Positions 1-7,913 of a stretch of 48,914 bases of DNA are shown here, one piece after another. The first letter of the stretch is position 1, and every line of letters begins with the position of its first letter. This DNA is from an uncultured Caryophanales bacterium (GTDB taxonomy: Bacteria > Bacillota_I > Bacilli_A > RF39 > UBA660). Below the pieces are notes generated by a model. It was not told the origin of the DNA. It saw nothing but the letters and a program-made list of their open reading frames with translations, and ran no database searches. The stretch covers positions 1-48,914 of the forward strand of contig CAMNHK010000008.1 in the NCBI GenBank assembly GCA_946539445.1, read 5' to 3'. Made by a program: the position numbers and the translations under genes.

Positions 1-1431
1 TTTATTCAAAAATTATTATTATTTGATTTAGGATTTTTATCTTTCTTTGTTTTGCTGTTTTTGTTAGAAATTGCTTTTCCTAGTCTTAGTGTTTTTTTAT
101 GGTACTATTTTGTAAATCCATTTAGTGCTTTCTTATTTTTACTAGGGCAAGTATTTGCGATTACTATTTTTGGAGAAACATTTGATTTATTTTTTCTTTT
201 CTTTGGTATTATGATTTTACTTTTTGTTGTAGAACTCATTCTTACATTTTTGGTACCAAAACCAAAAGAATGGAAGTTTCTATGGATTAATCGAATTCGA
301 ATTTTCTACTATTCGGTTGCTTTTTCTATATTTGTATCCTTGTTTGTATCCGTTTTATTTACTTTGAATTTTCCTTCTTTTGGTCATTTGTATTTAAAAG
401 ACCAGGAGAAGGATGTTTATACGGTTAAAGATTTAGAAGAGATGAGTGATACTCTTTCTGATAAGATTCTTACTATGTCGGATGAATTTGAACGTGATAG
501 AGATGGGAATATTGTTTATGATGGATCTCTTATTGATTTAGCTATTGAAAATTTAAGAGGTATTTCTTCAGATTATCCTTTCTTAAAGGGATATTATCCT
601 AAGAAATTGTATTCTTTTTCTCTTCGTGAAAAGAGACGTGATCCTTCCACTTTGGGACTTACTTTTATTTCTACGGTTAAAGTAGATTATTCTTATATGA
701 CTACTTCGGATACTTTAAATACGATTACTCACGAATTATGTCATACAAAGGGAATTACTCGGGAAAATGAAGCTACTTTTTGTTCTTATATTGCAGGAGT
801 AGAGAGCCCTGTTAAATTGAGTCAATATGCAGCTTATATGGAAGCTTTTGGTAGATTATTGGATGCTTATTATGAGATTGATCGTGATAAAGCTATTGCT
901 TTGGAAGATAAAGTCATCTCTAAATGTTTATCGAATGGATATCGAGAGTTTTGCAATTTTTATTTAAATGATTTATATACGGATGGATATGTCAAAGAGT
1001 CTGATTCTATTTTAATGGATACTTATTTATTAAATCATTATGAGTATTCTGAAATTGAAAATTTTGTTAAGACTTTAGAGCCTTATGATTTAAAAATTTG
1101 GATGAGGGGAGAAGAGGTTTCAAAAGATACATTAGAAACTGTATTTTTAGAGAATCCAAATGGCTCTTTCCGTTTTGAAATTGAGAATGATGAAGAAGTT
1201 TTTTCTTCCTTGAAAAAATGGCTTCAAGAAAACAAGTATCGATTTCTATCCATTATTCAAGATTATCCAACTATTTATGAGGGAGTATCTATGGATTCAG
1301 AGGAGGCTATTCATTATTATTTAGATCCAATTCCTAGTGGTAATTTCTTTGCCTCTTTTGGAGAGGCTGGACAAGAAGCCTATGACTATAGTCGTACGGT
1401 AAGACTTCTTTTAGAGTATTATCATCGATAA
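1..1431 (+). CDS. DUF3810-like membrane zincin, 5' end probably outside window
   Basis: The frame is open to the left edge of the window, so the true start may lie upstream. The first in-window start candidate is a TTG at 52, giving 459 residues, but it would cut into the first hydrophobic helix. The N-terminal ~110 residues form about three membrane segments. The soluble remainder contains HELCH (residues 227-231 counted from 52) followed by GITRENEATF. This matches the HExxH...RE.EA.F pattern of DUF3810 proteins, which are predicted membrane-bound zinc metallopeptidases of unknown substrate. H227 and H231 would bind zinc, E228 would be the base, and the second Glu (RENEA) is the likely third ligand. 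The stop is TAA. Family membership is by motif and topology; function is inferred. Confidence 0.75.
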   Translation, partial: FIQKLLLFDLGFLSFFVLLFLLEIAFPSLSVFLWYYFVNPFSAFLFLLGQVFAITIFGETFDLFFLFFGIMILLFVVELILTFLVPKPKEWKFLWINRIRIFYYSVAFSIFVSLFVSVLFTLNFPSFGHLYLKDQEKDVYTVKDLEEMSDTLSDKILTMSDEFERDRDGNIVYDGSLIDLAIENLRGISSDYPFLKGYYPKKLYSFSLREKRRDPSTLGLTFISTVKVDYSYMTTSDTLNTITHELCHTKGITRENEATFCSYIAGVESPVKLSQYAAYMEAFGRLLDAYYEIDRDKAIALEDKVISKCLSNGYREFCNFYLNDLYTDGYVKESDSILMDTYLLNHYEYSEIENFVKTLEPYDLKIWMRGEEVSKDTLETVFLENPNGSFRFEIENDEEVFSSLKKWLQENKYRFLSIIQDYPTIYEGVSMDSEEAIHYYLDPIPSGNFFASFGEAGQEAYDYSRTVRLLLEYYHR

Positions 1432-1462
1432 AAAACTTTTCTATTTTAAAAGAATGTGTTAT

Positions 1463-1468
1463 TATAAT
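1463..1468 (+). promoter_or_regulatory. candidate -10 box of yebC
   Basis: A perfect TATAAT sits inside the 12-bp palindrome TTATTATAATAA (1459-1470), upstream of the yebC ribosome site AAAGGAGGAAG. No convincing -35 is visible at the right distance, so this is a moderate call. Confidence 0.45.
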
Positions 1469-1494
1469 AACGGATATTTAAAGGAGGAAGAAAT

Positions 1495-2217
1495 ATGAGT
1501 GGACATTCAAAGTGGGCAACCATTCATCGTAAAAAAGGTTTATTGGATCAAGCTAGAGGAAAGGTTTTCCAAAAATTAGCGAAAGAAATTATGGTAGCAG
1601 CTAAAGGAGGAAGTCCTGATCCAGCCATGAATGCATCTTTGCGTCTAGCAGTTGATAAAGCAAAAGCACAAAATATGCCAAAGGATAACATTCAAAAGGC
1701 GATTGAAAAGGCAACCGGTGGCGCTGATGGCGCAAACTATGAAAATGTTCGTTATGAAGGATATGGCCATGGGGGAGTTGCTTTTATGGTTGACTGTTTA
1801 ACGGATAATCGTAATCGTACGGCTTCTCAAGTAAGAAGTGCTTTTACGAAAGCAGGCGGAAATCTTGGAACGGATGGATCTGTTAGTTATATGTTTGAGA
1901 GACGTGGTTCTATTGCGATTCCAGACGATTATGATGAAGATACTATGATGATGACAGCGTTAGATGCGGGAGCTTTGGATTTCGAACATGTTGAGAATAC
2001 CTATGTTATTTCTACGGATCAGAATTCTTTTACGGCTGTTCGAGATGCTTTAGAAGCAGCGGATGTAAAAGAGTTCTTAGAGTGTGAATTAACTTATGTT
2101 CCTAATATGGAAATTAGTCTTGATGAAGAAGGACAAGAAAAAGTTATGAAATTAGTAGATGCTCTTGAAGATTTAGATGATGTTCAAGATGTTTATTATA
2201 ATTTAAAAGAAGATTAA
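1495..2217 (+). CDS. yebC: YebC/PmpR family protein
   Basis: 240 residues, the usual length of the family, opening with the hallmark MSGHSKWATI and continuing with the conserved RGKVFQKLAKEI block. It has three domains as in all YebC proteins. The acidic central region (DEDTMMMTALDAGALDFE) and the C-terminal YVPN motif are both present. YebC proteins were first described as DNA-binding regulators; recent work on the family supports a role in translation, relieving ribosome stalling at proline-rich stretches. An AAAGGAGG site lies 7-8 nt before the ATG. A terminator follows directly, so it is probably a single-gene unit. It sits near ruvAB, a common neighbour in bacteria. Confidence 0.96.
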   Translation: MSGHSKWATIHRKKGLLDQARGKVFQKLAKEIMVAAKGGSPDPAMNASLRLAVDKAKAQNMPKDNIQKAIEKATGGADGANYENVRYEGYGHGGVAFMVDCLTDNRNRTASQVRSAFTKAGGNLGTDGSVSYMFERRGSIAIPDDYDEDTMMMTALDAGALDFEHVENTYVISTDQNSFTAVRDALEAADVKEFLECELTYVPNMEISLDEEGQEKVMKLVDALEDLDDVQDVYYNLKED

Positions 2218-2240
2218 AGTTGGTAAACAACTTTTTCTTT
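2216..2240 (+). terminator. terminator after yebC
   Basis: AAAGTTG (2216-2222) pairs with CAACTTT (2228-2234) around a 5-nt loop, followed by a T-rich run. The stem begins in the yebC stop codon. It is short, so the small membrane gene downstream may still be reached by readthrough. Confidence 0.6.
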
Positions 2241-2251
2241 TCGGAGGAATT

Positions 2252-2794
2252 ATGGAAAAGAATAGAAATCAAATTAATAAGGAATTAAAGGTTTTTATTA
2301 ATGAATCTAGTTTTATTTCGAATAAGTGTAGAAATCGATTATTAAAACTATTTTCAGAAGAATTTCATGTTGCTTTGGATATTGATAATTATAAGAATGT
2401 TGATTTAAGTATTCTAGAAGATTTTAAGATTCTATATCGAGAGGATACGTATGAAGCAGATCCTAAAATAAAAGATTTAGAAGATTTAAATGAACGATAT
2501 CAAGTTTTTGAAGAGAAAGCAAAGAAGTTATTGGATAAAAAAGAAATTGATTTTCAAAATAAAAGTAATTTTAAAAATATTTCTAATTTAATTATTTTGT
2601 TTTGTATGTTCTTTGTTATGATAGGAGCGATTGCTTTAGGAATTGGAGCGTTTTTAGGAGGACATTATATCGATTGTATTTGGTTTTTGGTTTTTGTTTT
2701 ACCTTGGATTTTTCCTAAATTTAAAAGTAGTTTACAAGAGAGGCTTGAACAAGCAAAAAATTATATTAAAAGATTATTAAAGAAAGTTAAATAG
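2252..2794 (+). CDS. hypothetical protein with two membrane helices
   Basis: 180 residues; I do not recognise the family. The first ~110 residues are hydrophilic, Lys/Glu/Asp-rich and probably helical. Two hydrophobic segments follow at about residues 112-134 and 140-155, separated by a short GGHYIDC turn, and the protein ends in a basic helix (RLEQAKNYIKRLLKKVK). This suggests a membrane hairpin with both ends in the cytoplasm. The CGGAGGA site is 5-6 nt before the ATG. No own promoter is obvious between it and yebC, and the two are separated by a weak terminator. Function is unknown. Confidence 0.7.
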   Translation: MEKNRNQINKELKVFINESSFISNKCRNRLLKLFSEEFHVALDIDNYKNVDLSILEDFKILYREDTYEADPKIKDLEDLNERYQVFEEKAKKLLDKKEIDFQNKSNFKNISNLIILFCMFFVMIGAIALGIGAFLGGHYIDCIWFLVFVLPWIFPKFKSSLQERLEQAKNYIKRLLKKVK

Positions 2795-2806
2795 CTTTCT
2801 TTTTTT
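2779..2806 (+). terminator. terminator overlapping the stop of the two-helix membrane protein
   Basis: AAAGAAAG (2779-2786) and CTTTCTTT (2795-2802) form an 8-bp stem continued by T residues. The TAG stop lies in the loop. Confidence 0.7.
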
Positions 2807-2859
2807 GTATTACTAGATTTTCTATTTTAATTTTGATACAATATGTTTTGGTGATATTT

Positions 2860-4743
2860 ATGAGTAAATATATCAAAGCTCCTTGGAGAAAATTTTATGG
2901 AGAAGAAAAGGAACATTTAGAGTATCCTAATTTTTCGGCCTATAAGCTTATTGAGTATACTGCTAGCAAGCATTTGAATAATATTAGTTATAATTACTAT
3001 GGAAATAAAAAGACTTATCATGAGTTTTTAAAACAAATTGATGAAGTAGCACGTTCCTTAAAAGCCATTGGAGTTAAGCATAAAGATGTGGTTTCTATTT
3101 GTATGCCTAATACTCCGGAAGGAATTATTGCTTTTTATGCGGCTAATAAAATAGGAGCCATTGCTTCTATGATTCATCCATTATCTGCTGAAAATGAGAT
3201 TAAGCATTATTTGACGATTTCTAAGTCTGAATGGTTAATTACGATTGATTTTGCTTATGATAAAGTAAGTCATATTCTTTCTGATACTAAAGTTAAAAAA
3301 GTTGTTACTGTAAGTGTTAGTGAATCTATGCCTCCTCTTATTAAGTCTATTTATACAGCAACTAATACTACGACAAATCTTACAAAGGCTATTAAGGCAT
3401 TAAATCCTATTAATTATATTAATGGAGAGAATCATGAAAATAATGATAAAAAAATGTCTTGGAAAGATTTTATTCGTGTAGGAAAAGAATATACGAAAGA
3501 AATTGATGATGATTTTAAAGGAAAAGATGTTGCGGCTATCTTGTACTCTGGTGGTACGACTGGTACTCCTAAGGGTGTATTGCTTACCAATTTAAATTTA
3601 AATGCTTCGGCTATGCAAAATTTTGAACATGTTGCTTGTTTAAGAGATAAAGATAAGGTTTTAGCAATTATGCCAATCTTCCACGGATTTGGACTTTCCG
3701 TTTGTATTCATTGTGTTCAATATTTTGGAGGTACTAGTATTTTACTTCCACAATTTAATGCGAAAACATTTGATAAAATTATGAAAAAGTATGAACCAAA
3801 TGTAGTAGTAGGAGTTCCTACTTTATTTGAGGCCATGCTTAGTAATAAAAATTTTACTCATATGAATCTTTCTTATTTAACTTGTGTTATTTCTGGAGGA
3901 GATACACTATCTACCGATTTAAAACAAAGATTTGATGATTGGCTTGAAAAACATCATTCTCCTACTACGATTCGAGAAGGGTATGGATTAACAGAATGTT
4001 GTGCTGCTAGTTGTTTTACACCTCTTCATTATTATAGACCTGGTAGTATTGGAATTCCTTATCCGGATACGTATTATAAAATCGTCCAAGAGGGGACAGA
4101 AAAAGAATTACCATATGGTATGAGTGGTGAGATTGTCATTCACGGACCAACAGTAATGAATGGTTATATTCGAAATCGTAAAGAGACGAGGCAAACACTT
4201 CGCAAGCATCGTGATGGTCGTATTTGGCTTCATACCGGTGATGAGGGAATGATGGATAAAGATGGATTTGTCTATTTCAAAGGTCGCCTAAAGAGAATGA
4301 TTATTACTTCTGGATATTGTGTTTATCCAAATAATATCGAAAATGTTATTGATTCTCATCCAGAAGTTAGTATGTCTTGTGTAATTGGAATTCCTCATCC
4401 TTATAAAGTAACAGTTGCGAAAGCCTTTGTTGTTTTAAAAGATCCTAGTAAACAGTCAGAAGAATTACTAGCTTCTATCAAAGAATTGGTTGAAAAGAAT
4501 TTGGCTCGTTTCTCTTGGCCTTATGAATATGAATTTCGAACAGAACTTCCAAAAACATTAGTTGGAAAAATTGCCTATAATGTTTTAATCCATGAAGAAG
4601 AGATGAAGAAGAAAGAAAAGAAATTTGATAAGAGCGAGGAATTACTAGAACAGGTGGAAGACGAATCTCGTAGTGATGAATTATTAGAACATTTAAATGT
4701 TGAAAAAGATAATAATAAAAAGAAGACATCTACTAAAGAATAG
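2860..4743 (+). CDS. AMP-forming acyl-CoA synthetase (long-chain fatty acid-CoA ligase-like)
   Basis: 627 residues from ATG 2860. This start is preferred to the upstream in-frame TTG (2833) because GGTGAT lies just before it. The ANL-superfamily signatures are clear: the ATP/phosphate loop YSGGTTGTPKG (about 229-239), the YGLTE motif (about 375-379), the hinge-region Asp in HTGDEG, and the C-terminal lysine in TLVGKIAYN. These enzymes activate a carboxylic acid, usually a fatty acid, as acyl-AMP and transfer it to CoA. The substrate cannot be read from sequence. Two extras are an Asn/Thr/Lys-rich insertion at about residues 165-200 ahead of the P-loop and a very acidic/basic Lys-Glu tail of about 45 residues. 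No fatty-acid genes are adjacent. A terminator overlaps the stop codon. Confidence 0.88.
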   Translation: MSKYIKAPWRKFYGEEKEHLEYPNFSAYKLIEYTASKHLNNISYNYYGNKKTYHEFLKQIDEVARSLKAIGVKHKDVVSICMPNTPEGIIAFYAANKIGAIASMIHPLSAENEIKHYLTISKSEWLITIDFAYDKVSHILSDTKVKKVVTVSVSESMPPLIKSIYTATNTTTNLTKAIKALNPINYINGENHENNDKKMSWKDFIRVGKEYTKEIDDDFKGKDVAAILYSGGTTGTPKGVLLTNLNLNASAMQNFEHVACLRDKDKVLAIMPIFHGFGLSVCIHCVQYFGGTSILLPQFNAKTFDKIMKKYEPNVVVGVPTLFEAMLSNKNFTHMNLSYLTCVISGGDTLSTDLKQRFDDWLEKHHSPTTIREGYGLTECCAASCFTPLHYYRPGSIGIPYPDTYYKIVQEGTEKELPYGMSGEIVIHGPTVMNGYIRNRKETRQTLRKHRDGRIWLHTGDEGMMDKDGFVYFKGRLKRMIITSGYCVYPNNIENVIDSHPEVSMSCVIGIPHPYKVTVAKAFVVLKDPSKQSEELLASIKELVEKNLARFSWPYEYEFRTELPKTLVGKIAYNVLIHEEEMKKKEKKFDKSEELLEQVEDESRSDELLEHLNVEKDNNKKKTSTKE

Positions 4744-4754
4744 ATGTCTTTTAT
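4723..4754 (+). terminator. terminator overlapping the stop of the acyl-CoA synthetase
   Basis: AAGACATCTA (4723-4732) is perfectly complementary to TAGATGTCTT (4741-4750) around an 8-nt loop, followed by TTATT. The TAG stop starts the 3' arm. Confidence 0.8.
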
Positions 4755-4775
4755 TGAAAATTTGTTCGATATTTG

Positions 4776-4804
4776 TTGCTTCTCATGAAGAAATTGTATA
4801 TAAT
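4776..4804 (+). promoter_or_regulatory. promoter of the ruvA operon
   Basis: TTGCTT (4776-4781), a 17-bp spacer and TATAAT (4799-4804). Initiation near 4811 would leave a leader of only about 13 nt before the GTG start of ruvA. Confidence 0.65.
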
Positions 4805-4823
4805 GATATTGGAGATGATTCAT

Positions 4824-5387
4824 GTGTATGATTATATTATTGGAAATGTAGAGTATATCAAAAATAACGCTATTGTATTGGATAATCATGGGGTAGGATA
4901 TCTTATTTATGTATCTAATCCATATTCTTTTGAACTTGGTAAAGAATATAAGGTATACGTTTATCAACAAATCCAAGAAGATGGTCATTTTTTATATGGG
5001 TTTAAAACGATTGAAGAAAAAGAATTATTTTTGAAACTTATCAGTGTGAAAGGATTAGGCTGTAAGATGGCACTTCCTATTTTGGCGGTTGGATCTACTA
5101 CTGGAATAATGGATGCAATCGAGAGAGAAAATATTTTGTATTTAAAGAAATTTCCTAAGATTGGAGATAAATTAGCGAAACAAATTATTTTGGATTTAAA
5201 AGGAAAACTTGAGTTTATTGGGGTTGGTATTTCGGATCAAGAAATTGAGTCAGAAAATGAATTAAAAGAAGTTTTAATTGGCTTAGGATATAAAGAAAAG
5301 GAATTAAAGCCTGTTCTTGAAAAAGTAAATTCTTCTTTAAGTATAGAAGAACAAGTAAAAGAGGCTTTACGTTTATTACTGAAATAA
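4824..5387 (+). CDS. ruvA: Holliday junction DNA helicase subunit RuvA
   Basis: 187 residues from GTG 4824. I chose this start because RuvA proteins begin MYxYIxGxV, which here is the GTG-initiated (V)YDYIIGNVEYI, and because GGAGATGAT lies 4 nt upstream. Longer frames to 4773 add an unrelated extension that overlaps the promoter. The N-terminal OB fold (1-~62) is followed by the helix-hairpin-helix region (VKGLGCKMALPIL and FPKIGDKLAKQIILDL) and a small C-terminal RuvB-binding domain (about 142-187). RuvA tetramers bind four-way junctions and load RuvB. No ruvC is nearby, as usual for Firmicutes, which use other resolvases. The TAA overlaps the next ATG by one base. Confidence 0.95.
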   Translation: MYDYIIGNVEYIKNNAIVLDNHGVGYLIYVSNPYSFELGKEYKVYVYQQIQEDGHFLYGFKTIEEKELFLKLISVKGLGCKMALPILAVGSTTGIMDAIERENILYLKKFPKIGDKLAKQIILDLKGKLEFIGVGISDQEIESENELKEVLIGLGYKEKELKPVLEKVNSSLSIEEQVKEALRLLLK

Positions 5388-5767
5388 TGAAGCATACTAG
5401 TATTTATTCTCTTTCTAAATATCGATTGGATGAGGTAGAAAAAAAGATTCTTTCTTTTTTAGAGGAAATAGAAGAAGAGGAAGATATTCGTATTACTCTT
5501 ACAAGAGAAGATATTCATGTGATATTAGAGACATTTTATCGATATTATGAAAGAAAAAAGATTGGGTATTTGTTTGCAGAAGGAATGATTGGTCATTTCC
5601 GAGATATGGTTTTGGATGCGATTGAATATTCGATGGATTTTGATTTAGCATTTGTCTTAGGAGAGTTACAGTTATATGAATTATTAGATTCTCCTTTAGC
5701 CGTTTTACCAAGGGATACCAAGCGTATGGTCAAACAAATTGAGATGAAATTAAAACCTAGGAGGTAA
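5387..5767 (+). CDS. unknown 126-aa protein translationally coupled between ruvA and ruvB
   Basis: I do not recognise this protein. It is helical and charged, with a Glu run ([11 protein letters not shown], about residues 26-36), no membrane segment and a basic end (KLKPRR). Its ATG overlaps the ruvA stop (TAATG) and it has no Shine-Dalgarno site, so translation probably depends on terminating ruvA ribosomes. The ruvB start follows its stop by one base, and the ruvB ribosome site (AGGAGG) lies within its last codons. Tight coupling to both sides argues that it is a real gene and may act with RuvAB. Function is not inferred further. Confidence 0.8.
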   Translation: MKHTSIYSLSKYRLDEVEKKILSFLEEIEEEEDIRITLTREDIHVILETFYRYYERKKIGYLFAEGMIGHFRDMVLDAIEYSMDFDLAFVLGELQLYELLDSPLAVLPRDTKRMVKQIEMKLKPRR

Positions 5768-5768
5768 T

Positions 5769-6770
5769 ATGAAAGAAGAAAGTATTATAAAAAACTATGA
5801 ATTAGCGGATGACAATGTTTTGGATAATACCATTCGACCAGAGTGTATGGATGAATACATTGGTCAGAAGGATGTAAAAGAGAATATTCGAGTATTTGTT
5901 CAAGCAGCTAAAATGCGACATGAGCCATTGGACCATGTATTATTATATGGACCTCCTGGACTTGGAAAAACAACTCTTGCTTTTATTATTGCTCATGAGT
6001 TAGGGACGAATATTAAAACAGCTAGCGGACCTAGTATTGAAAAGAGTGGAGATTTGGCAGCTATTTTGTCTTCTCTAGAACCAGGCGATGTTTTATTTAT
6101 TGATGAAATTCATCGAATGCCTCGTTATATTGAAGAAATCTTATATCCAGCTATGGAAGATTTTTCTTTGGATATTATTGTGGGTAGTGAAGGAAATAGT
6201 CGTAATATTAAGATAGATTTACCTCCTTTTACTTTGGTAGGAGCTACGACTCGTGCGGGAGATTTATCTTCTCCTTTAAGAGATCGTTTTGGAATTATTA
6301 ATAAGCTACAGTATTATTCGGTAGAGGAATTAACGGATATTGTAAAGCGTACCGCTCGCGTATTAGAAGTAGAAATTGATGAAGAAGCAGCGGTTGAGTT
6401 AGCAAAGCGTAGCCGTGGGACTCCTCGTATTGCCAATCGTTTGTTTAAAAGAGTTCGCGATTTTGCTATGGTAGATGGAAATGGCGTGATTGATTTAGCT
6501 ATTACGAAAAAGGCACTTGACCGGTTACAAGTTGATCAGTTAGGATTGGATAATACCGACCGAGATTTACTTCATGCCATTATTACTAAGTTTAACGGAG
6601 GTCCAGTTGGGGTAGAAGCTTTGTCTAGTTCCATTGGAGAAGAGGTTACTACCATTGAAGATGTATATGAACCTTATCTTTTACAAAATGGTTTATTAAA
6701 GAGAACGTCTCGTGGAAGAGTTGCTACTGAGAAAGCTTACGAACTACTTGGCATTCCGTATAAAAAGTAG
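5769..6770 (+). CDS. ruvB: Holliday junction branch migration ATPase RuvB
   Basis: 333 residues, the normal length. Walker [10 protein letters not shown] is at about 61-69 and Walker B is LFIDEIHR. Sensor 1 is [19 protein letters not shown], with the arginine finger, and the C-terminal winged helix ends [15 protein letters not shown]. RuvB hexamers pump DNA through the RuvA-bound junction during recombinational repair. AGGAGG is 3 nt before the ATG, inside the preceding gene. The promoter used for queA appears to lie inside the last codons of ruvB. Confidence 0.97.
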   Translation: MKEESIIKNYELADDNVLDNTIRPECMDEYIGQKDVKENIRVFVQAAKMRHEPLDHVLLYGPPGLGKTTLAFIIAHELGTNIKTASGPSIEKSGDLAAILSSLEPGDVLFIDEIHRMPRYIEEILYPAMEDFSLDIIVGSEGNSRNIKIDLPPFTLVGATTRAGDLSSPLRDRFGIINKLQYYSVEELTDIVKRTARVLEVEIDEEAAVELAKRSRGTPRIANRLFKRVRDFAMVDGNGVIDLAITKKALDRLQVDQLGLDNTDRDLLHAIITKFNGGPVGVEALSSSIGEEVTTIEDVYEPYLLQNGLLKRTSRGRVATEKAYELLGIPYKK

Positions 6771-6776
6771 TATAAT
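6748..6776 (+). promoter_or_regulatory. promoter of queA inside the 3' end of ruvB
   Basis: TTGGCA (6748-6753), 17-bp spacer and TATAAT (6771-6776). The -10 starts one base after the ruvB stop. The predicted start site (~6783) falls immediately before a terminator-like hairpin. Confidence 0.7.
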
Positions 6777-6786
6777 GAGAGGCAAC

Positions 6787-6809
6787 AACACTGATGAATC
6801 AGTGTTTTT
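6787..6809 (+). terminator. hairpin between the queA promoter and queA (ruvB terminator or leader attenuator)
   Basis: AACACTGAT (6787-6795) pairs with ATCAGTGTT (6798-6806), followed by TTT. It has the form of an intrinsic terminator for ruvB, but it also lies just downstream of the predicted queA start site and would be the first element of the queA mRNA. Confidence 0.65.
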
Positions 6810-6827
6810 GATTGAGGGGATGATATT

Positions 6828-7853
6828 ATGACAACGGATGATTTTGATTATGATTTACCAGAAGAATTGATTGCGCAAACACCACTTAGTGTTCGAGATT
6901 CTTCTCGTTTAATGGTATTAGATCGTAATACGGGAGATGTGGAACATAAAAAGTTTTATGATATTTTGGATTATCTAAATCCAGGAGATACTTTGGTTTT
7001 AAATGATACAAAAGTATTGCCAGCTCGTTTAATTGGAGTAAAAGAGGAAACAGGGGCTGTCATTGAAATTCTTCTTTTAAAAAATTTACAAAATGACGAT
7101 TGGGAATGTTTGATTAAGCCAGCTCGTAGAGTAAAAAAAGGAACTATTGTTTCTTTTGGAGATGGCGAATTAAAAGCGGAATGTATTGCTGAATTTGATG
7201 AAGGTATTCGCCATGTTCGTTTAATCTATGAAGGAATTTTAATGGAAATATTGGAAAGACTTGGTACTATGCCTTTACCTCCTTATATTCATGAAAAATT
7301 AAAAGATCAAAGCCGTTATCAAACGGTTTATGCGAAAGAAGTAGGTAGTGCTGCTGCCCCAACTGCAGGACTTCATTTTACTAAGGAATTGCTTCAACAA
7401 ATACAGGACAAAGGAGTAAATGTTGCCTTTATTACGCTTCATGTAGGACTAGGAACCTTTCGACCTGTATCGGTTTCTAATGTTGAGGATCATGAGATGC
7501 ATAGCGAGTTTTATTCTATGAAGAAGGAAGTGGCAGATCTTTTAAATGAGACAAGAAAAAGCGGTCATCGTATCATAGCAGTTGGTACGACTACGACTCG
7601 AACGCTTGAGACGATTCGCAGTGAACATGACTCTTTTGTGGAATGTTCTGGCTGGACTAAGATTTTTATCTATCCAGGATATACTTTTAAAGGAATTGAT
7701 GCTTTAATTACGAACTTCCATTTACCAAAATCCACTTTGGTAATGCTTGTTAGTGCATTAGCAGGAAGAGATCATATTTTAAATGCTTATAAGATAGCTG
7801 TTGATGAAAAATATCGATTTTTTTCCTTTGGAGATGCTATGTTTATTCATTAG
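6828..7853 (+). CDS. queA: S-adenosylmethionine:tRNA ribosyltransferase-isomerase QueA
   Basis: 341 residues, full length. It begins [18 protein letters not shown] and contains the family motifs [36 protein letters not shown] and [15 protein letters not shown] [11 protein letters not shown]. QueA transfers the ribosyl group of SAM to 7-aminomethyl-7-deazaguanine in tRNA to form epoxyqueuosine, one step after Tgt. tgt lies about 1.1 kb downstream, the usual partner. The ribosome site is GAGGGGATGAT. No queuosine synthesis genes (queC/D/E/F) are in this window, so the precursor may be made elsewhere or taken up. Confidence 0.97.
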   Translation: MTTDDFDYDLPEELIAQTPLSVRDSSRLMVLDRNTGDVEHKKFYDILDYLNPGDTLVLNDTKVLPARLIGVKEETGAVIEILLLKNLQNDDWECLIKPARRVKKGTIVSFGDGELKAECIAEFDEGIRHVRLIYEGILMEILERLGTMPLPPYIHEKLKDQSRYQTVYAKEVGSAAAPTAGLHFTKELLQQIQDKGVNVAFITLHVGLGTFRPVSVSNVEDHEMHSEFYSMKKEVADLLNETRKSGHRIIAVGTTTTRTLETIRSEHDSFVECSGWTKIFIYPGYTFKGIDALITNFHLPKSTLVMLVSALAGRDHILNAYKIAVDEKYRFFSFGDAMFIH

Positions 7854-7855
7854 AA

Positions 7856-7884
7856 TTGACAAAGCTCTTTTTTTTTGGTATAAT
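7856..7884 (+). promoter_or_regulatory. strong consensus promoter of the Gre-like gene
   Basis: TTGACA (7856-7861), 17-bp spacer and TATAAT (7879-7884), with an extended -10 TG at 7876-7877. It is the best match to the housekeeping consensus in the window and starts three bases after the queA stop. Confidence 0.85.
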
Positions 7885-7913
7885 AGCAACTGCATTTTGG
7901 GGGGAAGAGAAAA

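Noticed and set aside
2833..2859. Nine-residue N-terminal extension of the acyl-CoA synthetase from TTG 2833
   Set aside because: The extension would begin within the likely -10 region and skip the GGTGAT site that precedes ATG 2860.
4575..4988. Reverse-strand frame of 137 codons across the acyl-CoA synthetase end and ruvA
   Set aside because: It is opposite well-supported genes, spans a terminator and promoter, has low-complexity Ser/Phe content and has no ribosome site.
6777..6827. A preQ1 riboswitch in the queA leader
   Set aside because: The leader has one simple hairpin and lacks the H-type pseudoknot pattern with its C-rich/A-rich tail. There is no support beyond the gene's pathway.
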